64,000 nucleotides of DNA from Aculops lycopersici (lineage: Eukaryota; Arthropoda; Arachnida; Trombidiformes; Eriophyidae), in NCBI GenBank assembly GCA_015350385.1, contig WNKI01000002.1, positions 9,260,711-9,324,710 of the forward strand. Direction: 5' to 3'. The notes beneath the pieces were generated by a model. It ran no database searches. It worked only from the letters and a program-made list of their open reading frames with translations, and was not told where the DNA came from. Below, piece by piece: positions 9,411-19,577 of this stretch. The stretch's first letter is position 1. Every line of letters begins with the position of its first letter. The translations under genes and the position numbers were made by a program.

Positions 9411-10003
9411 TGTAATGAAATGAGAAATGAATAAACACTGAAGGTTCGAACTGCTATTTCAGTTATGTTAATAACCTGGTGAAGACTTGCTAGACTTAAG
9501 TTAAAGATTATGTTAATGCTTTATTTGTAGTTGTTATCACTTACAATGCTAAACATCAACTGTGTTCATCTGCTCTTGGTCGCAGCTATTTATACTACTC
9601 GATAGTCTTGATAGCTTGTGCAGATGTGACATAATGCGCTAACCATCCTTACAGGAAGTGATGTGGCGTCTATGGTCTTTACATTGTGGAGCATAAGGGA
9701 TTATCACGTGATAGTTATCTGGCAGACTCATCAAATGCTCTCTTTGATTGCTTTGCCAGATAGATGATGCATCTCTAATTACTTTACCAGTGACATCTGG
9801 TATGTCACTTAAGTTATGTATGTGATAAACTAATTAACCTGTAGAACTCATTAAACATCTGTTGACATAATCAGCCAGATGTTACTTAATGAGTGTTCCA
9901 GCTTACCACGTGATCACCTACTAGTCATAAGTAGTTTAACACAACCATAATCTAGTTCAGTGTCACGTCTGTTAACCTCATTGAGATAATCGATATCACA
10001 ACA
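9411..10003 (-). repeat. Element A LTR, right copy (5' LTR, promoter-bearing)
   Basis: 593 bp, apparently identical to 1349-1941. Read on the minus strand it drives element A: TATAAATA lies at plus coordinates 9587-9594 and AATAAA about 60 bases further downstream, so R is short and lies between them. Confidence 0.95.
9587..9594 (-). promoter_or_regulatory. TATA box of the element A 5' LTR
   Basis: The plus strand TATTTATA reads TATAAATA on the element strand, upstream of an AATAAA signal inside the same LTR. This is the normal order for an LTR promoter. Confidence 0.7.
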
Positions 10004-10008
10004 CCTAC
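10004..10008. repeat. Target-site duplication of element A, right copy (CCTAC)
   Basis: Matches 1344-1348. Element B pol resumes at base 10009 in the phase left at base 1348. Confidence 0.93.
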
Positions 10009-12704
10009 ATCAGGCCTCTTATATAGATGAGTTAGTTGAGGAGTTCGGCCTAAAAATGAGCAACCCAGTTAACACTCCGATTGCCCTCGGGCAAAAAGAC
10101 GCTCCAGGCGAACCCGTAGATGACAACAAGCCGTTTCGACGACTTGTCGGCCAACTTCAATACATCGCAACCCGTACTAGGCCGGACATTAGCTTCACGG
10201 TCAACCTTCTTGGACGTAACGTCGATCATCCAACTAACATCGATGAATGCATAGCTGAACGCTGCCTTGTCTATCTTAATTCGACGAAGCATCTGAGCAT
10301 CCGGTTTACAAAGTCAGCCCACTCCCAACCAATTTTCTATACAGATGCCGACTTCGCGGGCGATGCTAAAGGATATCGATCGACAAATGGCTGCTTAGCT
10401 TTGATGGCTGGCGGGCCAATAGCTTGGAAGTCAAAACTGCAGCATACCGTTGTCACTTCCACCACAGAGGCGGAATATCTGGCCCTATCAGCTACGACGA
10501 AACTGGCCCTATTCATCAAAGAATTCGGTGGCTGCCTCGGCCTCCTAACTCCGGCTCCAGCCGAAATCAAATGCGACAACAGATCAGTTGTAGACCTTGT
10601 GACTGGACAGGCGATTACCCAGAGGACCAGGCACATGGGTGCCCAACTCTTTTTCATCCGTCATCAACAGCAAGAGCGAAATATCAACGTGACCCATGTG
10701 CCAGGAACACAACAGCTGGCTGATATAATGACAAAGACACTAACGACTCCAAAATTTACAGCAGCCGTTAGCCTGCTTCTCTTTTTAATATCAACCTCTC
10801 TGGCAGGCGCTGTCATGGTTGCCAGAGTCAAAGAAACCTTGTGGCTCCCAACAGACATTCAAGTTGAAACAGGATACAGAATTACCGACGTGAGAATTCC
10901 AATCCTATCCCTCTGTGATAACATGGCATTCGATCCGAAGGAGGTCACTAATCAGCGGATCCAGATAATCTACCAAGAGGCCCTCTGGGCTTGTGTTGAT
11001 CGCGCAAATCAATTGGTTGAACACAAGCTGAGGAAGATAAATGAGATTACCTTACCTTCTAAGAGACTACCACGATCCATCAGGCCTACGAAGGTGAAAC
11101 AGTCAAATCGAAGGCGCCACCCGAGATCGGCAACCCAACAGATGAATCTAGAACTAACGAAATCAGAGGACATTGGATTCTCTGACGGAGAGTTCTGGTC
11201 GGCTGGGTTCCTCCCCTTCTACTCTACTTCTAGGAACAAATACTCTGACTATGGGTACGAGAAGAATATAATCAAACACAACAAAGCCCTCGAGATAATG
11301 ATTCCTCTAGTTAACAAATTGGCCAACGTCACGGAACTACAAGGCACCCAGAACAAGATAATTGACGACCAAATAAGACATATTACAAAAATATTACAGG
11401 ATACAACGGACGTACAAGCATCCACTGCCAAATTTTTGCCGCGCCTTATCGGCATGATAGCGAGATCAGAAGAACAAATCACCAGATACTCAATTTCCAT
11501 CGACGACTTAATCAAGAGTGCGAAACTTGGCTACATCAACAAGCAAACGTTCAGACAACTTGCAGGACCGGACAAACGAATCCAGAGAGATGTTATACCA
11601 GAATGGCACGACGACCGAGCTCGCCTCGTCAGCATCTCATCAGAAGATAACACAATCTTCATGGAGCTAGCTACGAAAACATTCTCATCGGACACTCTCA
11701 TCTATCAAGCCCACCAATTCAAGGAATGGCTGACGAACAACAGGTACAAGACCTGCACCGGTCATAACTATTTGCTCTACAATGCGACAGCTAACTGCAC
11801 GAAGGTAATAGGCAAGCCCATCACCCAAACAGTAACCCAAATCTGCAACACGTTGAACAAAACAGATGACTCTCCGCACAGCTGTGTAGAACATACAATG
11901 AAGAACAACATAGATGCAGTAGAACCTTCAATCATCAAATCCGATACCGATATCTATATTCAATGTTTTGGGAACAACATAACTATCGGTGGTGAAACGA
12001 CCGAGTGCCCAAAATACCCTATTGCAGTTCCACTTAACGTGAGCATCGAGGTAGGAGGGCATACTCACAACTTTGTTCACGAGGCAATGTACTATCAAGC
12101 AGAACAAGCCAACTCCACCTTTAACAGCTCCGTCACCAATCCACATCAGAAATCACTCATAAACCTCAAAGAATGGAGTGATTCATTCACCAAAAACAAC
12201 GCTGAGATGAACAGAACTTTGGCAGAAGTAACTCCTATTCACCTCCAACTTAACAACATGACAATCGGGGACATCTTCACTCTTCTATTGACATGGTACG
12301 GCGGGCTTAGCTCATCAGCACTAATCATAACAGGCATTATTATATACTTGCTACTAGCTAGGAGAAAAGGGGGACTAGCGAAACTCGTTGAGACTTCTAT
12401 GCTTATGAATATGACGGACAGATTATCAAAGTCAATGCCGAACCTTACAAGAGCAACAAGTGGCAGTTTAACTCCATTCGACCATCACATTTACCCAGTG
12501 CTACCGACAGCACCTGAATTTCCACGCGTCCACTTTCATGCAGGACCCACTGAGACGCGCCTCGCAACTCCCTATCCATCTGGAGACTCTTTTGTTGACA
12601 AGGACCCACTCGCTATGGAGGCCCTGAGAAGGCCACCTACACCATCAAGATTTCCAAAATTTAATTTTCCATCCACTCTTTCTCTGCCCTACGTGGCCAA
12701 ATGA
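10009..12704 (+). CDS. Element B RT C-terminus, RNase H and fused envelope-like region
   Basis: Open through 12704; the first internal ATG is at 10056. It holds the last part of RT, then RNase H (YTDADFAGD, TEAEYLALS, KCDNRS, to about residue 233 from that ATG, ending ADIMTKTL). Without a stop follows a hydrophobic signal-like stretch (FTAAVSLLLFLISTSLAGAV), then WLPT and VETG motifs shared with element A. Next come a basic cluster (SNRRRHPRSA) that could be a furin-type cleavage site, a helix-rich segment, many N-glycosylation sequons (NVT, NAT, NCT, NKT, NIT, NVS, NST, NMT, NRT) and a transmembrane segment (SSALIITGIIIYLLLA) with a cytoplasmic tail. This is the layout of a class-I-like membrane glycoprotein. 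The upstream part of this element is broken, so the polyprotein is not expected to be made. Confidence 0.88.
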
Positions 12705-12711
12705 GAGGGGG
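12704..12711 (+). other. Polypurine tract of element B
   Basis: AGAGGGGG overlaps the end of the stop codon and directly precedes TGTTAGGGCAC, the likely LTR start. It is a typical plus-strand priming site. Confidence 0.75.
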
Positions 12712-12900
12712 TGTTAGGGCACATTTGGCCCACTCTGTAGAAGCGCGCGCGCACAGCTCCAACTCACGTTGCAACTGTGCGCTCCTAATAAACTTCACTC
12801 GATGTTCAACCTCACAGTATGCCGCACTGCTGCCCGCTGACCCACGAAGGCAGTGTTCGAAACCCTCGAGCCGCCTGATAGACATAAGCGCACCTGTTGT
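12712..12900 (+). repeat. Element B 3' LTR (outer end uncertain)
   Basis: Starts TGTTAGGGC right after the polypurine tract and contains AATAAA near 12787. Its 3' end should be a CA somewhere around 12880-12915. No second copy is in the window to define it. Confidence 0.6.
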
Positions 12901-13586
12901 GATTTGATTCGGAGGGTTGATTAACATGAGGTTTACTCGAGTCTTGAGATGACAACTAGAGCTTCTAATTTCGCAAGATTGATGAAAAACCCCATCAAGA
13001 GATTGGTAGTCGCTTGAAGAAAACCTAAAACTTTACGCAGGTTTGATCGAAAAGTTGGGTGATGTCATTTGCAAATTCCACAATCAAAGCAATTCGATAT
13101 TGAATATTTCCTCTGAAGGAGTTCACATAACATTTCCCTGTCGCCTGATGTAGCATCGTCACTATGCAACAACTATAGCTTGCCGATCGTGTCGCTGCGA
13201 TCGGTTAGGCGAATGCACTAGGCGATGCAATCTGGAGTTTGAAACAAAATGAGATTGAAATGGATTCGGGTTCTGTTCAAGGTGGTGTTTATACAGAACA
13301 ACTTTTATGAGAAAAGGGACAAATCCAGTTATCAGATGAACTCTCGAAATGAACTCACTCTCCATTGATTGAAATAAGAATGGAACTTCGGGTAGAGTAG
13401 ATCACGAGTAAGCACATGGCCCCTGTATCTGTGAACCACGCGCTCGATTCGCGCACAGTATTCACATGGCAAATTGTAAACAAGAACTATCTCTTGCTTG
13501 GTCCAAGTATTGGACACAAATACTATTATTAAAATAGACATATATGATAAATAACTATTTAGGCCACCTTCAAGCAACGTGGCAGG
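12901..13586. other. Intergenic region upstream of TIMM9
   Basis: Unique-looking AT-rich DNA with no supportable ORF or RNA gene. It should hold the TIMM9 promoter. No clear TATA box or initiator was found. Confidence 0.5.
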
Positions 13587-13811
13587 ATGTCTGTGGAGCA
13601 ATTTAAAGAGTTTATTAGAAATTATAACAGATTATCAGAGTTATGCTTTGATTCGTGTATATGGAACTTTACTACGAGAGATATCACATCCAAGGAGGAG
13701 GCATGTGTAAATAATTGCTTTGAGAAATTTGTCAAAAGCAATCAGAGGATATCTCAACGATTCCAGGAACATCAACTACAAGCTCATGAGAAGGCTGCCA
13801 AAACGTCATGA
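13587..13811 (+). CDS. TIMM9: Mitochondrial intermembrane-space import chaperone Tim9
   Basis: 74 residues, single exon. Small Tim proteins form a TIM9-TIM10 hexamer in the mitochondrial intermembrane space that escorts hydrophobic carrier precursors to the TIM22 complex. The twin CX3C motif is present (CFDSC and CVNNC, about residues 20-24 and 40-44), spaced as in the family. Flanking helices match Tim9 rather than Tim10 (QFKEFIRNYNRLSELCF, FTTRDI, QRISQRFQEHQLQ). The length is slightly below the human 89 residues, mainly at the two ends. No presequence is expected, since these proteins use the MIA40 pathway. The stop lies 126 bp from the convergent WDR3 stop. Confidence 0.95.
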   Translation: MSVEQFKEFIRNYNRLSELCFDSCIWNFTTRDITSKEEACVNNCFEKFVKSNQRISQRFQEHQLQAHEKAAKTS

Positions 13812-13937
13812 CGGTAATGATACTTTGCTAGACAGAAACTATTAGTTGTGTTACAACTAATAGTTTAGATACAATCCGCAAGATGTTGATTCAGTAGTTT
13901 ATATCATAAATATAACAACCAAGATTCATTAATATTA

Positions 13938-16874
13938 TTACAGATACAATGAAAGATTTCGCTCAATTTGAGATACTTTTGTCGATTGGAATTTCCTGTT
14001 GTGATTCATATGTTCCATAGCCAGCAAATTGAAGCCGGTACAGTCTCGCAAATGCATGGACCTCTCCATTATGGTAGCCTTGAGTTTTTGCACAATCGGC
14101 ATAAGGGTTGGTGAGGCAGCGATTTGACCAAAGTTGATCTTGAGCAAGAAGGTTGCACATCTCACCACAAGCTCGACGTCCCACTTCCTCTCTAGGAATA
14201 TCACAAGGATCAGAAGTAGCTTTCTAACGTAGTCAAATGGTAGTGTTAGCAGTATTTCTTCAAGTTCGCTTGATCGAATTTTACGAAGTGTTTCCAACAT
14301 GAATCGATTGTGATCGGTTGTCATAGCAGTCATAAGCAATGGATCTCGCTCTGGTTCAGGTGGTCTAGGCTCACCCTTCTTGTCGGCTGCATCGCAAGCC
14401 AGTAGATATCCCCGCTGTTTGTCCTGCTCGCTATTGAACACATCGATCGACTCGATGAGTCTGTCGGTTGACTTGACGGTATCGATGGTCATCTTTGGCG
14501 CAAATCCGGTCTCTATATCCGTGCCACCGAGGACAATATTCTCCTGTTGCTCGAAGACATTGCGCTCATCTTCCATCTCTCGCTCTGTCTCCTCCTCTTC
14601 GCTAGGTATCAATATTTCATCAGTCTTTCTATAAACTCTGAGGGATTTGTCATGAGAGGCCGTGACGAGATGCTTGCCATTCCAGCTTATGGCCATGCAC
14701 CAGATCTCGGCCATATGTTTCCTCAATATCTGGATTTTGATGAAGTGGTCGCAGTCCCATTGCTTGATTTGCCTATCGCGACCACATGAGAACAGGTAAT
14801 GAGTCTTGGGTGCAAATTTCACGCAGGTGATAACATCGTCGTGAGCAAATATGGACTTATGGCAGTCACCAAAGTCTAGACCCCAGATCTTGATGTTTTT
14901 GTCCGCAGATCCGGTGGCCAGTAAGTTGTTGTCATCGGATATGTCCATAGTGGTTACAGGAAACTTGTGACCGTACATAGTCAAAAAGTACTTAAAAGTG
15001 TCCAGGAAATGTACTCGAACTGTACTATCCAGTAGAGCGACAGCTAGATACTTGTTGTTAGCGGAAACATTGATGCATGTTATTCCTTCTTGAAATGGAA
15101 AGGTTCTATTAGCTTCAAGCTTGAGAACTGTATCTTTTTGACCCTCACTCTCCACAGTATCCCAGGTGTAACTGTAAAATCTACATATTCCATCATCCCC
15201 GCCACAAACTATACCACTCTTATCTGGCAGCAAGCATATAGCGTTCAGCGACTTGCCCTCGTTACAAACTTTGATAGTCTCGACGACATTTGCTGAGTAG
15301 GAGTCAATTATTTGGAGGTTACCGTGTTTTGTTCCAACAAAGGCAAACTTATTCTCATATCTAGCTAGCATGCATTCGGAATTGGAGAAGGCGCAGCAGG
15401 TTGCATATTCTGTTTCTATAGTTGTTGTGCAAGATTTTGACTCGAGTCGCCATATCTTTGTAGACTCGCCACTGGAACTCATTATCAATGTATTGTCGTG
15501 AGAAATAGCTACACTCCTGATGTCAGATCGGTGACTCAGATTTTCGATGCTCACATGAGGCTCTAGATCATTCTCAGTATTGTCGGCGTTGAATAAGTAG
15601 CTCTCTATCTTGTTTGATGCGGACATGGCTACCAACTTATACCGATGTTCGCCAGATTTGGTCGTGGATCTTGATATGTCCATTGCTTTCACCTTGTCCG
15701 AGAGCCTTCTGGAGCCGTACTTCCTGTTGAATATACATTCAACTAATTTTTGAGAGTCCATGCCTTCAAGAGAGCTAATGGTTGGCCTAGCTGAGTTATC
15801 TTGTGATTCATTAGGCTCGTTCTCTTCAGTTTCCGAGTTCAATTTCCGCTTCGCTTGTTTTCTAGCTTCCTTCTTTGCTTGTTTTCTAGCATAAGTCAAA
15901 GCTTCCTCTTGATTTCTGACTTTGTATACTTCTATATTCTTATCAATAGAATGGCAGATCATGAGAATCTCGTCAACGTCTACCACAATATCTTGCACTC
16001 GATTCGATATGGATGCTGTATTTCTCAAGATGTTGCCTAGGTGTCTAACTCGTAGACCGTATTCAGTCTCAGAGTTACCAACCACATCTTCATCCATTTC
16101 ATCCGTATCCTCCTCATCGTTCTGTTTCTTCAGTTTTAAATTTTCCTTCTCGGTTTGCGATAAAAATTCTATCGAATAGACCTTAAGCTCGGGACCAGAG
16201 GAACCTGCAACTAGCCGAGACCCTCCGCTGAGTAAAACAAAACTCCAAACTCCGCTAGACTGCCCAGGTACAGTGCAAAAGCAATGTTGTAGTTGCAGGT
16301 CCCAAAACTTGATTGTTGCTACAGCATCAACTGAACTACTAACCAATAGATCCTTTTGGTTCTCCTTGTTGTAAAGAAAGGACACCTTTGTGATACTGTT
16401 CTTATGACCCTTTAGCGTGAAGAGACCTTTCTCAGCAACGATATCCCATAGAACAATATTACAATCCTTTCCGCCTGAAGCTAATCTCGATCCATCTTTA
16501 TCGAAAGCTAAACTGGAAATTGCAGTTCTATGGCCGGTGAAAGTGACTTTAAGTCCACCTGTCTCATACTCGAATACCCTTATGTGTCCATTTGCATAAC
16601 CTACTGCTAATAAGTTTGTTCTTGGATGCCCACCATGATAACAGTCAAATACTGTGACTTCGGCGGCATTATCAGCATCATAATTAAATGTATTAATAAT
16701 TTGCTTCGTCTTTAAATCCCATACAAATATACTTTCGTTTGCTGGGACTGCTAGATATCGATCGGTGGTGTTGCGCGTTCGAAGGAATCTCACGGATGCC
16801 CCAACTTGCGATGCTGCCACCACGCCAAAGGTGGAATCATGGACATACCTTAAATAATTTTTTGTGAGACCCAT
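13938..16874 (-). CDS. WDR3: WD-repeat protein 3 (U3 snoRNP / UTP-B component, yeast Utp12/Dip2)
   Basis: 978 residues in a single exon, from an ATG reading MGLTKNYLRY, the exact family N-terminus. The open frame runs 33 codons further up but those are not conserved. WDR3 is part of the UTP-B subcomplex of the small-subunit processome in the nucleolus and is needed for 18S rRNA maturation. Two tandem WD40 propellers are visible (LASGGKDCNIVLWD, ATGSADKNIKIWGLDFGDC, SHDKSLRVYRK). An acidic stretch lies at about 250-265 and a Lys/Arg-rich segment at about 328-343. The Utp12 C-terminal domain follows (about 858-960, SSELEEILLTLPFDYV). The length is close to the human 943. It diverges from the RRM gene over 234 bp. 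Confidence 0.97.
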   Translation of the reverse strand: MGLTKNYLRYVHDSTFGVVAASQVGASVRFLRTRNTTDRYLAVPANESIFVWDLKTKQIINTFNYDADNAAEVTVFDCYHGGHPRTNLLAVGYANGHIRVFEYETGGLKVTFTGHRTAISSLAFDKDGSRLASGGKDCNIVLWDIVAEKGLFTLKGHKNSITKVSFLYNKENQKDLLVSSSVDAVATIKFWDLQLQHCFCTVPGQSSGVWSFVLLSGGSRLVAGSSGPELKVYSIEFLSQTEKENLKLKKQNDEEDTDEMDEDVVGNSETEYGLRVRHLGNILRNTASISNRVQDIVVDVDEILMICHSIDKNIEVYKVRNQEEALTYARKQAKKEARKQAKRKLNSETEENEPNESQDNSARPTISSLEGMDSQKLVECIFNRKYGSRRLSDKVKAMDISRSTTKSGEHRYKLVAMSASNKIESYLFNADNTENDLEPHVSIENLSHRSDIRSVAISHDNTLIMSSSGESTKIWRLESKSCTTTIETEYATCCAFSNSECMLARYENKFAFVGTKHGNLQIIDSYSANVVETIKVCNEGKSLNAICLLPDKSGIVCGGDDGICRFYSYTWDTVESEGQKDTVLKLEANRTFPFQEGITCINVSANNKYLAVALLDSTVRVHFLDTFKYFLTMYGHKFPVTTMDISDDNNLLATGSADKNIKIWGLDFGDCHKSIFAHDDVITCVKFAPKTHYLFSCGRDRQIKQWDCDHFIKIQILRKHMAEIWCMAISWNGKHLVTASHDKSLRVYRKTDEILIPSEEEETEREMEDERNVFEQQENIVLGGTDIETGFAPKMTIDTVKSTDRLIESIDVFNSEQDKQRGYLLACDAADKKGEPRPPEPERDPLLMTAMTTDHNRFMLETLRKIRSSELEEILLTLPFDYVRKLLLILVIFLERKWDVELVVRCATFLLKINFGQIAASPTLMPIVQKLKATIMERSMHLRDCTGFNLLAMEHMNHNRKFQSTKVSQIERNLSLYL

Positions 16875-17108
16875 TTTTGTTTTGCTTAATAATTGATTCG
16901 GTGAGGTAAATGTATGAAATTTGTAAAGGTGAGTAGATAATATGGATAGAGTGCTTGATGAACTAAGGTACAACCCACGTGGTTGCGCTGCATTCGTTCA
17001 CGCAGCGTGTTTACAAAAATCTCGTGCTCATCGAACGCTCGTCAAAACATTGTGCTTTGTCAAAGTTCGATTTGAGGCCAAGTGAAATTATGGGATAGTT
17101 TTATCGTC
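16875..17108. promoter_or_regulatory. Divergent promoter region, WDR3 / RRM gene
   Basis: 234 bp between two outward-facing ATGs, which must hold both 5' UTRs and core promoters. No TATA box is obvious; the middle is moderately CpG-rich. A shared promoter is inferred from spacing. Confidence 0.55.
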
Positions 17109-17534
17109 ATGGATATGAATGATAGTAAGAAGACTTTATATATCGGCGGTTTAGCCGACAATATCGACATGAATATATTAAGATCAGTCTTTGCACCATT
17201 CGGCGATATTATTGACATCAGTTTGCCAATAGATTACTCCACCCAGAAGCACAAAGGATTTGCATTTGTTGAGTATCAACTACCCGAGGATGCGGCCGAT
17301 GCAATCGACAACATGGACCATGGAGAAATATTAGGTAAGACTATACGAGTAAATATTGCAAAACCAATGAAGTTCAAGGAAAGCTCCAGTCGACCAATTT
17401 GGGCTGACGACGAATATCTGAGGAAAGTGGAAGAGGACAAAGTGGCAGCTAATGGACAAACGGATGACTCGAGCAAACCTGAGACTGCAACAAACGAATC
17501 AGCTAACCAAGATGAAAGTGACGACTCAATGTGA
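17109..17534 (+). CDS. PPIE: PPIE-type RRM protein lacking the cyclophilin domain
   Basis: 141 residues, starting at the ATG of MDMNDSKKTLYIGGL; the frame before it begins at GTG and is not conserved. One RRM fills residues 9-87: RNP2 is LYIGGL and RNP1 is KGFAFVEY. It is followed by the PPIE-specific signature NIAKPMKFKESSSRPIWADDEYLRK. In other animals this N-terminus continues into a cyclophilin peptidyl-prolyl isomerase domain of about 165 residues, and the whole protein acts in spliceosomes. Here an acidic Ser/Asp/Glu tail ends in DDSM and a TGA stop. No cyclophilin coding sequence was found downstream to 22.5 kb. It could be an RRM-only paralogue, or the isomerase domain may be encoded elsewhere. 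Confidence 0.88.
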   Translation: MDMNDSKKTLYIGGLADNIDMNILRSVFAPFGDIIDISLPIDYSTQKHKGFAFVEYQLPEDAADAIDNMDHGEILGKTIRVNIAKPMKFKESSSRPIWADDEYLRKVEEDKVAANGQTDDSSKPETATNESANQDESDDSM

Positions 17535-19513
17535 TATTCTGTGTTGAAATCAGCTTGATCTCAATTATTCAAATCTGAGAGCTAAATTTTATTGAGCTTT
17601 ACTCAGACTCAATGAAACCAAATTTCAAGGGCTGGAAACAAAGTTGGAGTTGAAGTAAAGTGGGCCAAACCAGCCTACGGTGGAGAGGAGAAAGAGTTCG
17701 CACTTTGCCAAGCCCTTAACTTTGGAAAAAGAAGTGCTACCCAAACCGACGTATTATCTGATTGTTTATATGATCAAACATTAACAACTCTCGGCGCTAT
17801 TATCCACCATTTAACACTGACTAACTTCTCGCGCCAGTTGGTCCTTGTGAAGCCGTCAGGTTGTAAATCATTGTATGATTCCAGACTTCAACATTGTATC
17901 CACCACCACTACCTGTAGCATATGACTATACACTAGCCAAGGGAAGGAAACCGAATAAGTGGCCAACCAAATCAAGAGGAGGGGATGCAAATTTTATAAC
18001 CCTCACGAGGATTTCCTGTGCACTTTTTCCACTGGTACTGTGTACTAGCCCCGCAATGTGGAGGCATCACAGTGACTTTAACTCACAGAAGAATTCCCCC
18101 CATTCGATTGAGTTGTAGTCGGCTCAAGTCTGAACACCGCCACCATCAAGCTGACTATCTCTAAAATTGGATAGGATACAAGAGAGACAGAGACCAGGAA
18201 GATTGTTACCACGCTAACTAGCCCACAACCACACTAGTCTGGCGGCGGCAAACCATTGTGGCCGGCGTAGCGGTTAGCATCCTTGTGGCGGCGACGACAA
18301 CTACAGCAGCATCAACAAAAACAACATCGTCGTCAACAAAGGCGGCCTCTTTGGCGGCAAGTATAAAGAGAGGGACCCACACGCACAATGTGACTGCGCA
18401 GAGTCAATGTCGTCGTTTCGGGTGGGAGTTTGATAGAAGTGGGAGCATCAATATCATCAAGGGTGTCAGTTAGTCAGTCAGTCAGTCATTTGGTCGTCAG
18501 TTGTTAGTATTATTATCATTGACGCGCTTGAGACACTAGGGATGGTCGTGTTATAATATATATATGAGTTATAATTTGACAGAAACTTCGAGGGAGAGGA
18601 GAAAATGAGCGACTAAGTTGTCGCGCGCCGTGTCGTCTCTAGATTGCGGTGGAACCTCAAGTCGGCTGGCCTTTTTGTTGGCTAGTTAGTGGTAGTTGTG
18701 ATAGTATGTCAAGTATACTAGTATTGGCGCTCCCTGATCTGATCCGATTTGGAGTAATGTGATGTGAGTTAGTGGGGGTAGTGGCGGTGGTGCCACCACC
18801 AGCGAGCGTTTGGCTAGACCTCTCGCGGTGGATTGCTAGTGGCAATGGCACTTCTACATTCGTATGCTAATGTGTTGTCGGCATAGTTAAAACCGTAATA
18901 AAATGATTTTATACTCTTTCCTCGAACAATTCCAACTCCAACTTTTCTACTCTCTATCTCTCTATCTCTCGCTTCTCGTCTGTCGGTAGCTCGGTTATTA
19001 TTCTATTATGATGATTTGAAATTTTTGTTGGTCTATCTAGAGAGAGAGAGAGGAGTTTGGTTGACACTCGCGGATGAATTGCATCTGGCTTCTTGAGTTT
19101 GATGCTCATTCACTAGCTTGAGCCCATAGAGCGAATCAAGTGTGTTTGGAATGTGCACAGCGCTCGCCGGGCGAAATCATTGTGTTTGTGCCTGTGTTTA
19201 CGTTTATGTTTGGTGATCTACTGACTCTCTGTGGGGCCTACTGGTTTTTGCGAGTGGTTTATTGTACCTGATACCAACAAGAAAGAGAGAAGGAGAGGAC
19301 TAGAAAAGAGCAGGTAGAATCAGAGGGAGAGAGGAATGTGAGTGCCACACGCAGTAGTTAAGTTCATTGAAGTGGCGATGCTCACAAGTTGGACGGCCGC
19401 TGCTTTTGCAAGCGTTATAGGCCCAAGTTACTGCCGATCCGCGCCGAATACTTGGGAATGAGCCACTGAGTTGGGAGTTATCAATGTGCATGCGATAGTG
19501 GCAGGAGTAGTTT

Positions 19514-19577
<64 letters not shown>

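Larger units (their letters stand above)
1349..10003 (-). mobile_element. Ty1/copia element A, full length, inserted antisense in element B
   Basis: This is an 8655-bp LTR retrotransposon read on the minus strand. In its own sense the order is 5' LTR (9411-10003), primer-binding site, gag, protease, integrase, RT, RNase H, envelope-like region (to 3412), tandem repeats, coiled-coil ORF, and 3' LTR (1349-1941). The LTRs look identical when read side by side, the ends are TG..CA and the target duplication is intact, so insertion was recent. The only lesion seen is a frameshift in gag near 9093-9111. It would need help in trans unless that is a programmed shift or a sequence error. Confidence 0.95.
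10009..12900 (+). mobile_element. Ty1/copia element B, right part including 3' LTR
   Basis: Continuation of the element interrupted at 1348. It ends with a polypurine tract and an LTR whose outer boundary I cannot fix, because the partner LTR is outside the window. The boundary of about 12900 is approximate. Confidence 0.85.
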
